A stretch of 64,000 bases of DNA from Bifidobacterium moraviense (GCF_012932365.1 NZ_JAAIIH010000005.1:1-64000); one strand, 5' to 3'. Shown: positions 28,061 through 37,337, counted from the stretch's first letter. The notes: generated by a model from the sequence alone, not told the origin. A program made the numbers and translations.

Positions 28061-30385
28061 TCAGGTGTCGATCTTGGAGCGGTCGAAGTCGTCGGCGTTG
28101 TCGACGATGAACGCCTTGCGCGGCGGCACGTCGTCGCCCATGAGCAGGCTGAAGATGCCGGCCGCCTCGGCCGCGTCCTCCATGCGGATGCGGCGCAGCA
28201 TGCGCGTGCGCGGATCCATGGTGGTGTCGGCCAGCTGGTCGGCGTCCATCTCGCCCAGACCCTTGTAGCGCTGGATGTCGTCGGCGTAGCCGATGTGCTT
28301 CCTGTCCAGCTCGGCGAGCTTGCCGGCCAGCTCGTCGTCGGAATACGTGTAGATGTATTCGCCCTTGCGCGATCCCGTCAGCGCGATGCGGTGCAGCGGC
28401 GGCACGGCCGCGTACACGTAGCCGTGCTCGATGAGCGGACGCATGTAGCGGTAGAACAGGGTGAGCAGCAGGATGCGGATGTGCGCGCCGTCCACGTCGG
28501 CATCGGTCATCATGATGATCTTGTGGTAGCGGGACTGCTCGATGTCGAAGCTCGCGCCGGAGCCGGCGCCCACCACCTGGATGATGGCCGCGCACTCCTT
28601 GTTGTTGAGCATCTGGCTCAGCGACGCCTTCTGCACGTTGAGGATCTTGCCGCGGATGGGCAGCAGCGCCTGGAAGCCGGCGTTGCGCGCGGCCTTGGCG
28701 GTGCCGAGCGCGGAGTCGCCCTCCACGATGAACAGCTCGGCGATGTCGTCGTTGCCCGGCTGGCAGTCCGACAGCTTCGACGGCATGGACGCCGATTCGA
28801 GCGCGTTCTTGCGGCGCGTGACCTCCTTGGTCTTGCGCGCCTGGATGCGGGCGTGCATCTCGCCGACGATCTTCTCGAGCACGCGGCCGGACTGCTCCTT
28901 GTAGCCGCGCTTCGAGCCGGAGATCATCTCGCCGAACTGGCGGTCGGTGAGCCTGGTGACGATCGGCTTGACCTGCGCGGTGCCGAGCACGTCCTTGGTC
29001 TGGCCCTGGAACTGCGGTTCGGCGATGCGCACGGTGACCACGGCGACGAGGCCGGCGAGGATGTCGTCGCGCTCCACCTTCATCGCGCCGTCCTTGAGGT
29101 TCACCTTGAGCTTGCGCGCATTGTCCTCCACGGCCTTGCGGATCTGCCTGGTGATGCCGTTGAGGAAGCCGTCGACGTGCATGCCGCCGCCGGGCGTCTC
29201 CACCACGTTGACGAAGCTCGCCATCGTGGTGTCGTAGCCGTTGGTCCAGCGCAGGGCGATGTCCACCGAGCAGGTGCGTTCGATCTGTTCGGCGTGCAGC
29301 TCGCCGCCGGCGCCCACGGCCTGCGTCTCCTCCTTGTAGGCGCCCTCGCCCTGGATGCGCCAGATGTCGGAGACCGGCTCGCCCTTGGACAGGTAGTCGA
29401 CGAAGTCCCTGACGCCGCCGGTGTGCAGGAACTCCTCCACGCGGGCGTGCGCGGGCTGCGTGCCGAATGGACCGGAGTCGACGGTGCCGTCCTGCGCGGG
29501 GATCGTTCCGACGGTCTCGGACGCGGGCGAGGACGCGGCATCGGCGGCGGGCACGAACCCGGCGGATTCGACGGGCTCGGCGGCGTCGGCGGCATCCGCC
29601 AACGCCTCGGCGGGCGTCTCGGCCGGCGCGGTCGCGTCCACCTCGCGCAGGTCGTCGATCGCCTCGTCCCCGGTCTCGGGGATGTTCTCGTCCACCACGG
29701 TGATCCTGAGGCCCGGCACGAGGAAGCTGGTCTGGCGCACGCGGTCCACGAGCTCCTGGTAGCTGAAGTGCGCGGTGTCGTTGAAGATCTCCGGATCGGC
29801 CCAGTAGCGGATGCGCGTGCCGGTAGTCCTGGGGCTCACCTTGCCGATGATCTCCAGCTCGGTGGGACGGTTCCTGCGCGTGCGCTTGAACGGCGAATCG
29901 GGCGAAGGATGCGCCGGGTCCGCGTCCGTGTAGACGCCCGGATGCCCCTGATGGAACGCCATGTGATGCGTCTTGCCGTCGCGGTCCACCTCCACGTCGA
30001 GTCTGGAGCTCAGCGCGTTGACCACGGAGGAGCCCACGCCATGCAGACCGCCCGCCGCGTTGTAGGAGGCGTTGCCGAACTTCGCGCCGGCGTGCAGCTT
30101 GGTGAGCACCACCTCCACGCCGGTGAGCTTGGTCTTGGGTTCCACGTCCACGGGGATGCCTCGACCGTTGTCCGCCACCTCGATGGAGCCGTCCGTGTGC
30201 AGCGTGACCGTGATGTGGGTGCAGGCCCCCGCCAGCGCCTCGTCGACGGAGTTGTCGATGATCTCCCACAGGCAGTGCATGAGGCCCTGGCTGTCGGTGG
30301 TGCCGATGTACATGCCGGGGCGCTTGCGCACCGCGTCAAGGCCTTCGAGCACGGTCAGACTGTCGGCGCCGTAGGATTCGGGCAT
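28061..30385 (-). CDS. parE: Type II topoisomerase subunit B, ParE/GyrB family
   Basis: A 774-residue ATPase subunit. The GHKL ATPase domain has EIIDNSVDEALAG, DNGRGIPV and GGLHGVGSSVVNALS. The TOPRIM domain has EGDSALGTAKAARN and the metal-binding MTDADVDGAHI. The C-terminus ends DNADDFDRSKIDT. An unusual low-complexity Ala/Glu/Pro/Thr segment (about residues 240-315) is inserted in the transducer region. The start ATG 30385 follows AAGGAG at 5 nt. Its probable partner is the A subunit at 15703-18360. Being beside the sigma factor gene and away from dnaA/recF favours parE over gyrB, but the family alone does not settle this. Confidence 0.88.
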   Translation of the reverse strand: MPESYGADSLTVLEGLDAVRKRPGMYIGTTDSQGLMHCLWEIIDNSVDEALAGACTHITVTLHTDGSIEVADNGRGIPVDVEPKTKLTGVEVVLTKLHAGAKFGNASYNAAGGLHGVGSSVVNALSSRLDVEVDRDGKTHHMAFHQGHPGVYTDADPAHPSPDSPFKRTRRNRPTELEIIGKVSPRTTGTRIRYWADPEIFNDTAHFSYQELVDRVRQTSFLVPGLRITVVDENIPETGDEAIDDLREVDATAPAETPAEALADAADAAEPVESAGFVPAADAASSPASETVGTIPAQDGTVDSGPFGTQPAHARVEEFLHTGGVRDFVDYLSKGEPVSDIWRIQGEGAYKEETQAVGAGGELHAEQIERTCSVDIALRWTNGYDTTMASFVNVVETPGGGMHVDGFLNGITRQIRKAVEDNARKLKVNLKDGAMKVERDDILAGLVAVVTVRIAEPQFQGQTKDVLGTAQVKPIVTRLTDRQFGEMISGSKRGYKEQSGRVLEKIVGEMHARIQARKTKEVTRRKNALESASMPSKLSDCQPGNDDIAELFIVEGDSALGTAKAARNAGFQALLPIRGKILNVQKASLSQMLNNKECAAIIQVVGAGSGASFDIEQSRYHKIIMMTDADVDGAHIRILLLTLFYRYMRPLIEHGYVYAAVPPLHRIALTGSRKGEYIYTYSDDELAGKLAELDRKHIGYADDIQRYKGLGEMDADQLADTTMDPRTRMLRRIRMEDAAEAAGIFSLLMGDDVPPRKAFIVDNADDFDRSKIDT

Positions 30386-30424
30386 GGTTCTCCTTCGCGA
30401 AAGAATCGGGCAAACGACAAACAA

Positions 30425-30451
30425 CTAGGCTCCCCTTGCGAGGGAGCCTAG
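30425..30451 (-). terminator. Terminator of the sigma factor gene
   Basis: A 10-bp stem (30425-30434 with 30442-30451) and 7-nt loop. On the minus strand it is followed by the T-rich run TTGTTTGTCGTTTG. It separates rpoD from parE. Confidence 0.85.
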
Positions 30452-30461
30452 CGTCGGCGGA

Positions 30462-31943
30462 TCACTGATCGAGGAAGTCGCGCAGCGTCTGCGAGCGGGA
30501 CGGGTGACGCAGCTTCGACATGGTCTTGGATTCGATCTGGCGAATGCGCTCACGCGTCACGCCGTACACGCGGCCGATGTCGTCGAGCGTCTTGGGCTGG
30601 CCGTCCTCAAGGCCGTAGCGCATCTTGATGACGCCCGCCTCGCGAGGCGACAGCGTCTCCAGCACCTGACGGAACTGCTCCTGCAGCAGCGAGAACGCGA
30701 CCGCGTCGGACGGGGCGATGGCGTCGGTGTCCTCGATGAGGTCGCCGAACTCGGAATCACCGTCCTCGCCCAGCGGCGTGTGCAGCGAGATCGGCTCGCG
30801 GCCGTACTTCTGCACTTCCTGCACCTTCTCGACCGGCATGTCGAGCTCGCGCGCCAGCTCGTCCGGCGTGGGCTCGCGGCCGAGGTCCTGCAGCATCTGG
30901 CGCTGCACGCGGCTCAGCTTGTTGATCACCTCGACCATGTGCACGGGCACGCGGATGGTGCGCGCCTGATCGGCCATGGCGCGGGTGATGGCCTGACGGA
31001 TCCACCACGTGGCGTACGTGGAGAACTTGAAGCCCTTCTTCCAGTCGAACTTCTCGACCGCACGGATCAGGCCGAGGTTGCCCTCCTGGATGAGGTCGAG
31101 GAACAGCATGCCGCGGCCGGTGTAGCGCTTGGCCAGCGACACGACGAGTCGCAGGTTGGCCTCCAGCAGATGGTCCTTGGCCTTCTTGCCGTCGGCGGCG
31201 GCCCACTTGAGCTCGCGGCGGCGCTTGAAGTCCATCTTGTCGGATTCGGTGTCGAGCAGGTGCTGCGCGTACAGGCCCGCCTCGATGCGCTCGGACAGGT
31301 CCACCTCCTGCTCGGCGTTCAGCAGGCTCACGCGGCCGATCTGCTTGAGGTAGTCCTTGACCGGGTCGGCGGTGGCGCCGGCGGCGATCACGCGGCGCTT
31401 GGGGTTGCCCGATGGCGTGAGGTTGTCGTCGTCATCGTCGTCACGCACCACGAACGCACCCTTGGCCTTGGGGACGACGACCTCCTCCTTGGGCTTGGAT
31501 TCCTCGTCGTCCTCGTCCTCGTCGACGTCCTCGGCGTCATCGGACTCGTCCTCGTCGCCGTCGATGCCGTCCACGTCGTCGAGGTCCTCGTCGAGCTCCT
31601 CGTCCGCGTCGTCCTCCAGCTGGTCGTCGGCGTCCACGTCGTCGAGATCGGCGACCTCGTCCTCGGCGGCGGGATTCACGTCCTCGTCGGCGACGGCCTT
31701 GGTCCTGGACTTCCTCGTGGACGTCTTCGCGGTCTTGGATGCGGCGGACTTCGCGGTCCTGGTCCTGGATGCGGTCGTCTTCCTGGCGGCGCGCTTGCGA
31801 GCGGGCTTCTTCTCCTGTTCGCCTTCGCCGGCGGCCAGCGTGGCTTCGGTCTCGTCGGCAACGGCCTTGGCCGTGGTCTTCCTGCCCGACGTACGCGTGG
31901 TCCTGGCAGTGGTACCGTGCTGGGCAGCGCTCTGTGTGGCCAA
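30462..31943 (-). CDS. rpoD: Primary RNA polymerase sigma factor (HrdB/SigA type)
   Basis: A 493-residue housekeeping sigma-70 factor. A Lys/Arg/Ala-rich N-terminus (to about residue 80) is followed by a long Asp/Glu-rich stretch (about 85-150), as in actinobacterial HrdB. Region 1.2 begins at [16 protein letters not shown]. Region 2 contains [19 protein letters not shown] and [16 protein letters not shown]. Region 4 ends with [19 protein letters not shown] place the start at TTG 31943 because AGGAGG lies 5 nt upstream. ATGs at 31979 and 32009 would add 12 or 22 residues but have no ribosome-binding site. The N-terminal half is not conserved in detail. Confidence 0.93.
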   Translation of the reverse strand: MATQSAAQHGTTARTTRTSGRKTTAKAVADETEATLAAGEGEQEKKPARKRAARKTTASRTRTAKSAASKTAKTSTRKSRTKAVADEDVNPAAEDEVADLDDVDADDQLEDDADEELDEDLDDVDGIDGDEDESDDAEDVDEDEDDEESKPKEEVVVPKAKGAFVVRDDDDDDNLTPSGNPKRRVIAAGATADPVKDYLKQIGRVSLLNAEQEVDLSERIEAGLYAQHLLDTESDKMDFKRRRELKWAAADGKKAKDHLLEANLRLVVSLAKRYTGRGMLFLDLIQEGNLGLIRAVEKFDWKKGFKFSTYATWWIRQAITRAMADQARTIRVPVHMVEVINKLSRVQRQMLQDLGREPTPDELARELDMPVEKVQEVQKYGREPISLHTPLGEDGDSEFGDLIEDTDAIAPSDAVAFSLLQEQFRQVLETLSPREAGVIKMRYGLEDGQPKTLDDIGRVYGVTRERIRQIESKTMSKLRHPSRSQTLRDFLDQ

Positions 31944-32122
31944 TCTATCCTCCTGGCTCTTCCCGCCCGCGCCCTCCATAGCATATGGGCGCACTTCTGG
32001 CAAGGGCAAATCGTCAACTCATAGAGTCAACCACGTTCCAAGGACGATTATTCCCGCGCTCCCTCCGAGGCCGAGGCCGAGGCCGCTCCGTGCGCCGGTC
32101 CGACGCGCGCCGCAAGGCGCCG

Positions 32123-32863
32123 CTACGGGTCGCGCCGATCGGCGCATCCAGCCCATGCCGGGACGATGCCGTGCTCCTCGGCGGCCAGCACGATGGCCGC
32201 CAGCGTGCACCGGCCGTCCAGCGTCAGCGCCCGCAGCGCGCATTCCACGGCCCCGCCGCGGCGCGCCCACCACCGCAGATAGGCCGCCGCGGCCAGCGGC
32301 TGGACGCGGTAGCTTTCCGGGGAGTCCCGGACGATCCGCTCCAGCTCCCCGATGCCCCGGGCGCAGCGCGAAGGGTCGGGACGGCGCGAGGCGTCGCCGA
32401 ACGTGCCCTCGATCATGCGCGTCAGCCGCCGCACGTTGGGCGGGCTGTGCGGGCTGGACGCCATGGACGTCAGGGCGTCCTCGTCCAGCTCCGGGGCGAG
32501 CAGCGAGGCGATCAGCGCGTCGCGCATCGCCAGGACCTCGCGCATGCCCGCGGACAGCGCCACGAGCCGGCTGTGGTCGAGCCCGTCCGAGCGGCCCTCC
32601 AGACACGCGAGCCAGGCGTGCAGCGGATCGCCGAACCACAGCGCGTCGGCCCGGTGCGCACCCATGGCCCGGCGTCGTTCGCGCAGCAGCCGCGTCGCGT
32701 CGCCGAATTCGTCCCCTTCCGGACCGCACGCGGAGATCCGCTCCCCCGTATGGTCCCCGTCGTCGTCCGGGTCCACGCACACGACCCTCCATCCGCGTCG
32801 CGCGCTCAGCAGCCCCGCGTCCGTCTCGTCGTCGCGGCGGTCGTTCCTGACTTCGTCCAGCAT
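32123..32863 (-). CDS. Hypothetical protein, DUF4192-like
   Basis: A protein of about 246 residues, Arg/Asp-rich and soluble. The C-terminal part (LAAAAYLRWWARRGGAVECALRAL and EEHGIVPAWA) resembles the end of DUF4192 proteins, a family of unknown function confined mainly to actinobacteria; the match is by eye and moderate. ATG 32863 is the only plausible ATG close to the conserved part, but its nearest GGAGG is 15 nt away. An ATG at 33046 would extend it through an Arg-rich stretch that I regard as noncoding. Upstream lies the conserved 44-bp element (33001-33044). Confidence 0.6.
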   Translation of the reverse strand: MLDEVRNDRRDDETDAGLLSARRGWRVVCVDPDDDGDHTGERISACGPEGDEFGDATRLLRERRRAMGAHRADALWFGDPLHAWLACLEGRSDGLDHSRLVALSAGMREVLAMRDALIASLLAPELDEDALTSMASSPHSPPNVRRLTRMIEGTFGDASRRPDPSRCARGIGELERIVRDSPESYRVQPLAAAAYLRWWARRGGAVECALRALTLDGRCTLAAIVLAAEEHGIVPAWAGCADRRDP

Positions 32864-33000
32864 GGCATTCGTCCAGTTCCTCCCCCATCGTCCGTCCGCC
32901 CGCGGGCGGACGCCCCGTCTCGTCGTCGGCGCCGCGCCCTGCACGCACGGCTTGCGATCACTATGCCAGATCGCGCGGCTCCGGAGGCGGGTTTCCGGAT

Positions 33001-33044
33001 CATGTGGTCGAATGTGGGGTGCAAACCGCCCTCCTCGGCGTGTC
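33001..33044. promoter_or_regulatory. Conserved 44-bp element, copy A
   Basis: This segment aligns without gaps to 48141-48184 upstream of recA. A block of 16 identical bases (CATGTGGTCGAATGTG) is followed after 8 nt by ACCGC and after another 7 nt by GGCGTGTC, about 30 identities in 44. It sits between the divergent DUF4192-like and prenyl synthase genes. A minus-strand CATAGT (32960-32965) could be the -10 it serves. Confidence 0.55.
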
Positions 33045-33092
33045 ATGCCCCTCGCGGCCGCGTCGATCGGCCCGTGCCGCGCAAAATGTGGA

Positions 33093-33098
33093 TACCCT
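33093..33098 (+). promoter_or_regulatory. Possible -10 hexamer, leaderless start of prenyl synthase gene
   Basis: TACCCT is followed by 7 nt and then ATG 33106. The intervening bases contain GGAGG, but it ends only 1 nt before the ATG, too close for normal Shine-Dalgarno pairing. A leaderless start is therefore plausible, though the hexamer is a poor match to TATAAT. Confidence 0.35.
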
Positions 33099-33105
33099 CG
33101 GAGGT

Positions 33106-34248
33106 ATGGATTTCGTCACAGATCTCAGCGTCCTCGAACCCCGCATCGCCGCACTCGTCGCACAGCACGCCGGCGTCCCCGAAGGCATGACGGTGCCCCG
33201 AACGTGCCGCGCGGTCATGGACGACGTGGCCGGGCAGGCCGTCACCTCCAGCGAGGGAGGCAAACGGCTGCGCGCGCTGCTCGCGCTGGCGGCGTTCGAC
33301 GCGGCCCGCGGCGACGACCCGTCCGACGCCCGCGGCGCGGCTCGCCGGGACGCGGTGGTCGACATGGCCTGCGCGATCGAGGTGTTCCAGACGGCGGCGC
33401 TGGTGCACGACGACATCATCGACGACTCCGATCTGCGCCGCGGCCGTCCGTCCGCGCACCGCGCGCTCATCGACGACCTCGCCGCGGCGCCGCAGGCCGA
33501 GAGCATGGGGCGCGGGCTCGGCATCATGCTCGGCGACCTGCTCGCCACGGCCAGCGTGTCCATCGCGCACGACGCCGCCGTGAGGCTCAACGCGTCGCGT
33601 CCCGCGCTGCGCGCCTTCCTGGCGATGCACCGCGAGGTGGAGATCGGCCAGGTGCTCGACCTCGCCGTCGAACAGGTCCCGCTCGACAGGCCCGAGATCC
33701 TCGCGCAGACCTCGCTGAGCGTCTTCCGCTGGAAGACCGCCAGCTACACCACTATCGCCCCCATCGAGCTCGGGCTCATCGCCGCCGTGGTCAACCCGGC
33801 GAAGGCGCGCGCCGTCGCGGAGTCCATCGGCGTGAGTCTGGGTCTGGCGTTCCAGCTGGCCGACGACCTCATCGACGTGATCGGGTCCACCTCCAGCACC
33901 GGCAAGCCCGTGGGCGGCGACATCCGCGAGGGCAAGCGCACGGTGCTGCTCGCCGACGCGCTGCAGCGCGCGGACGACGCCCAGCGCGCCGAGCTGATCC
34001 GCATGTTCGAGGCCCCCGAGCGCGACGGCGACGACGTGGCCCGCGCCATCGAGCTGTTCGAGCGGACCGGCGCGGTCGAACGGTCGCGCGAGCGCATCGC
34101 CACGCTGTGGAGCTCCGCGATGCGCGCGGTCGACGACGCGGCGGAGCTGCTCGGCCTGTCCGGGGCGCGTCGTGAAACGCTCGCGCAGGCCTGCTCCCGC
34201 TTCATTCCCGAGCGGCTGCGCACCAAGTACGATGGACACCATGAGTGA
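33106..34248 (+). CDS. idsA: Polyprenyl diphosphate synthase
   Basis: A 380-residue trans-isoprenyl diphosphate synthase that elongates allylic diphosphates with isopentenyl diphosphate. Both aspartate-rich motifs are present: the first as VHDDIIDDSDLRRGRPSAHR, the second as LADDLIDVIGS. They are joined by the expected GKRLRALLAL and KTASYTT segments. The last 8 bases overlap the start of the kinase gene (ATGAGTGA), so the two are coupled or share a transcript. Product chain length (GGPP or longer, for menaquinone-less bifidobacteria probably lipid-carrier synthesis) cannot be read from the sequence. Confidence 0.9.
   Translation: MDFVTDLSVLEPRIAALVAQHAGVPEGMTVPRTCRAVMDDVAGQAVTSSEGGKRLRALLALAAFDAARGDDPSDARGAARRDAVVDMACAIEVFQTAALVHDDIIDDSDLRRGRPSAHRALIDDLAAAPQAESMGRGLGIMLGDLLATASVSIAHDAAVRLNASRPALRAFLAMHREVEIGQVLDLAVEQVPLDRPEILAQTSLSVFRWKTASYTTIAPIELGLIAAVVNPAKARAVAESIGVSLGLAFQLADDLIDVIGSTSSTGKPVGGDIREGKRTVLLADALQRADDAQRAELIRMFEAPERDGDDVARAIELFERTGAVERSRERIATLWSSAMRAVDDAAELLGLSGARRETLAQACSRFIPERLRTKYDGHHE
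34228..34233 (+). promoter_or_regulatory. -10 hexamer inside idsA, leaderless start of the kinase gene
   Basis: TACGAT is followed by 7 nt and then the kinase ATG at 34241. It lies within the last codons of idsA, so it would be an internal promoter that lets the kinase be transcribed separately from idsA. Confidence 0.45.
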
Positions 34249-36448
34249 AGCGTCGAATCAGCCCGTGGGGCAGCTGATCGAGGGACGGTACCGCATCGTC
34301 CGCAAGATCGCGGAGGGCGGCATGGCCACCGTGTACGAGGCGATGGACGAGCGCCTGTCGCGCCCGGTCGCCATCAAGGTCATGCACACCCAGCTGGCGC
34401 AGGGACCGCACCGCGCGCGCTTCCAGGAACTCTTCCGCCGCGAGGCCCGTTCCGCCGCGGCCATCGCCAACCCGCACATCGTGCAGGTCTACGACACCGG
34501 CGAGTTCGACGGGCTCGACTATCTGGTCATGGAGTACGTGCACGGCGTCAATCTGCGGCACGACATGAACGCCGAGGGCACGTTCAGCGTGCGCGAGACG
34601 CTGCGCGTCGTGGGCGAGATCCTCGACGGGCTGGCCGCCGCGCACCGGGCGGGCGTGGTGCATCGCGACATCAAGCCCGAGAACATCCTCATCAACGACC
34701 GCGGGCACGTGCAGATCACCGACTTCGGTCTGGCCAAGGCCGCCTCGCAGGCCACGCTGTCCTCCACCGGCATGCTGCTCGGCACCGCCGCGTATCTGGC
34801 GCCCGAGATGATCGAGCACAACCGTGCCACCATGCAGGGCGACCTGTACGCCGTGGGCATCATCGCGTGGGAGATGATCACGGGCCAGGTGCCGTTCCTT
34901 TCGGACAACCCGGTGACCATGGTGTTCAAGCACGTCCACGAGGACGTCCCCTCGCTCGCCGACGCCGCGCCCGGGACCGCGCCGCAGGTGTGCGACTTCG
35001 TGTCCCGGCTCACCGCGCGCGAGGTCGCGGCACGCCCCGCGAACGCCATGGAGGCGGCGGACGAGCTGCGGCGCATCCGAGCGGCGCTCGCCCCGGAGCA
35101 ACTGGACGCGCGCCTGACGGCGCGTCGCGACGACGGTGGGTCCGGCGTCCCCGCAGGCATCGCCGCGTCCGCGGCATCGTCTGCGGCCGCCCCGGCGACC
35201 GACGTCGCGACGCCTTCCGCCGCCCCGACGGCCGGGGATGCGCGCGCCGACGTCCCGGCCGTCGCGCCCACCACCCCCATGACCGGCCTCGCGTCCCGTC
35301 CGCGCACCGGCGCCACCACGACGCTGCCGCTGGCCGATCCGCAGGCCACGCAGCGGCTGGACCCCAACCGCACGCAATCCTTCGACCAGCTGCTCGAGGG
35401 CCTCGAGTCCACGCCGGACGACCACGCCGCCCCCGCGAACGCGAAGGTCGGGGCCGCGCCCACGAGACGACGCCGCACCGCGATCATCGCGACGGCGGCC
35501 GGACTGATCCTCGCCGCGGCATGCGCCGCCGGCGGATACGCATGGTGGTACTACCTGGGGCCTGGCAGCTACTGGCCGCTGCCCGCCGCGGACGACGTCG
35601 CCTGCGCGCAGAGCGCCCCGTGCACCGTGGCCGGGGCCGACGCCGAACGCTATCTCACGCAGCTCACCGCCGCGGGTATCCCCTACGAGCGCACCGACGA
35701 CTACAGCGACACCGTGCCCTCCGGCTCCGTGATCGCCACGGACCCCGACGCCGTGGGGTCGCGCGTCTCCCGGCGCAACGGACAGACCGTCGCCGTCACC
35801 GTGTCGAAGGGCGTGCGCCAGGCCACCGTGCCGGCGGACATCGCCGATCCGACGTCCGCCGCGGGCAAGGATCCGCTGGCGGCGCTCGCCGCGGCCGGCT
35901 TCGACGCCGTGACGCACGATGCGTCGTCCGACGACTATTCGCTGACCGTGCCCGAGGGTGCCGTGCTCTCGATCAGCGTCGACGCCGGCGGCACCTACGC
36001 CCACAACGCGCCGATCACCGTGACACTGTCCAAGGGTCCCAAGCCCGTGAACATGCCGAACGTCACGGGTCTGTCCCGCGACGACGCCGTGGCCGCGCTG
36101 ACCGCGCTCAACCTCAAGGCGAACGTCACCGAGGCGTGGAACGACAAGGTGGAGGCCGGCAAGGTCGTCTCCGCGTCCGCGCAGGAGGGCGCCCAGCTCA
36201 AGTGGGGCGACGCCGTGGACGTGGTGGTCTCCAAGGGACCGCAGACGGCCATCGTGCCCAACGTGGTGGGCAAGCAGTACGACGAGGCAGAGCAGACGCT
36301 CAAGGCGCTCGGCTTCGACGTGCAGAAGTCGGCGCCGCTGGGCGACTGGACGCACACCGTGCGCGTGCAGAGCGTGGCCGGCGGCGACACGGTGCGCATC
36401 CGCGACGCCAACGGCACGCCCACGGTCATCACCCTGACCGTCGCGTGA
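34241..36448 (+). CDS. PknB-type Ser/Thr protein kinase with PASTA domains
   Basis: A 735-residue membrane kinase that senses cell-wall precursors or peptidoglycan fragments. The kinase domain spans about residues 16-285: glycine loop EGGMATVYEA, Lys46, catalytic HRDIKPEN (Asp143) and DFGLAK (Asp161). A Pro/Ala-rich juxtamembrane linker follows (about 290-405). One helix (about 411-432) and four PASTA repeats come last, the fourth ending in VTLTVA. The gene overlaps idsA by 8 nt and may also start from its own internal -10. In many actinobacteria such kinases lie beside ftsW/pbp genes; here it does not. Confidence 0.93.
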   Translation: MSEASNQPVGQLIEGRYRIVRKIAEGGMATVYEAMDERLSRPVAIKVMHTQLAQGPHRARFQELFRREARSAAAIANPHIVQVYDTGEFDGLDYLVMEYVHGVNLRHDMNAEGTFSVRETLRVVGEILDGLAAAHRAGVVHRDIKPENILINDRGHVQITDFGLAKAASQATLSSTGMLLGTAAYLAPEMIEHNRATMQGDLYAVGIIAWEMITGQVPFLSDNPVTMVFKHVHEDVPSLADAAPGTAPQVCDFVSRLTAREVAARPANAMEAADELRRIRAALAPEQLDARLTARRDDGGSGVPAGIAASAASSAAAPATDVATPSAAPTAGDARADVPAVAPTTPMTGLASRPRTGATTTLPLADPQATQRLDPNRTQSFDQLLEGLESTPDDHAAPANAKVGAAPTRRRRTAIIATAAGLILAAACAAGGYAWWYYLGPGSYWPLPAADDVACAQSAPCTVAGADAERYLTQLTAAGIPYERTDDYSDTVPSGSVIATDPDAVGSRVSRRNGQTVAVTVSKGVRQATVPADIADPTSAAGKDPLAALAAAGFDAVTHDASSDDYSLTVPEGAVLSISVDAGGTYAHNAPITVTLSKGPKPVNMPNVTGLSRDDAVAALTALNLKANVTEAWNDKVEAGKVVSASAQEGAQLKWGDAVDVVVSKGPQTAIVPNVVGKQYDEAEQTLKALGFDVQKSAPLGDWTHTVRVQSVAGGDTVRIRDANGTPTVITLTVA

Positions 36449-36491
36449 CGACGCGGCGTACGGCGGCTGCGCCCCCGGTCCGGATACGGAA

Positions 36492-36541
36492 GCGGCCCTC
36501 GGATTCCCCTGAAGTCGATCACAGGGGAATCCGAGGGCCGC
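36492..36541. terminator. Strong bidirectional hairpin after the kinase gene
   Basis: A perfect 20-bp stem (36492-36511 with 36522-36541) and 10-nt loop. It lies between the convergent kinase and plsC-like genes and presumably serves both. Confidence 0.75.
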
Positions 36542-36571
36542 GATCATGCGCCGCGAAGCCTCTGCGCGCGC

Positions 36572-37309
36572 CTACCTGCGGGCCGCCCCGGACGGCGTCT
36601 CCTTGCCCGCCGCCCCGGCCTGCGCGGCCTTGCGCGCCTCGAGCTCCTTCTTCACCACCTGCGCGTACACGTCCACATACTCCTGACCGGATTCGCGCTC
36701 GATGGCCTGCATCATGCGGTTGGTGAGCGTGCGCAGCTGCTCGTGCGTGATCTCGTCCTCCGGCACCTTCTCCACGGGGATCGGTTCGCCGAAGATCACC
36801 GTGGTCCTGCCCTTCTTGGGGAACACCTGTCCCGGCACCTGCATCTCGCGCGTGCCGATCACGGCCGTGGGGATGATCGGCGAGCCGGTCTCCAGAGCCA
36901 GCCTCGCCACGCCGGTATGTCCGCGGTAGAGACGCCCGTCGGGGCTGCGCGTGCCTTCGGGGTGGATGCCGAACAGGTGGCCGTCCTCCAGCACCCTGCG
37001 CGCGGTGAGCAGGCCGCCCAGCGACTTCGAGCCTCCGGAGCGGTCCACGGGGAACACGCCCACGGACGTGAACCACCACTTCTTGAACCTGCCCTTGAGG
37101 CCCTTGCCCTCGAAGTACTCCGCCTTGCCCATGAAGTGGATCATGCGGGGGCTGACAAGCGGCAGCAGACCGTCGTCGATGACGGCCAGATGGTTCGAGG
37201 CGATGATGGCCGCACCCTTCCGGGGAATGTTCTCGAGCCCGTGCACCGTGGGCTTGAACCAGACGCGGGCCAGCGGCCCGAGCAGTTTGACGAAGAACCA
37301 GTACAGCAT
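36572..37309 (-). CDS. plsC: 1-acyl-sn-glycerol-3-phosphate acyltransferase
   Basis: A 245-residue membrane-associated acyltransferase that makes phosphatidic acid for phospholipid synthesis. Block I of the PlsC family is NHLAVIDDG (an HX4D motif), block II VDRSGG, block III HPEGTRSPDG, and block IV IIPTAVIG. A hydrophobic N-terminal helix (LYWFFVKLLGPLARVW) anchors it. The C-terminal 30 residues are Ala/Lys-rich. ATG 37309 follows AAGGAG at 7 nt and is preferred to ATG 37327. The gene is divergent from the small membrane protein gene, with only 42 bp between starts. Confidence 0.88.
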   Translation of the reverse strand: MLYWFFVKLLGPLARVWFKPTVHGLENIPRKGAAIIASNHLAVIDDGLLPLVSPRMIHFMGKAEYFEGKGLKGRFKKWWFTSVGVFPVDRSGGSKSLGGLLTARRVLEDGHLFGIHPEGTRSPDGRLYRGHTGVARLALETGSPIIPTAVIGTREMQVPGQVFPKKGRTTVIFGEPIPVEKVPEDEITHEQLRTLTNRMMQAIERESGQEYVDVYAQVVKKELEARKAAQAGAAGKETPSGAARR

Positions 37310-37337
37310 CGCACGTCTCCTTGGCATCCGTTGTGGC

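Noticed and set aside
33046-33107. Upstream extension of the DUF4192-like gene to ATG 33046
   Set aside because: It would place the conserved 44-bp element inside coding sequence, its translation is Arg-rich and unlike the family, and the same DNA block upstream of recA is clearly non-coding.
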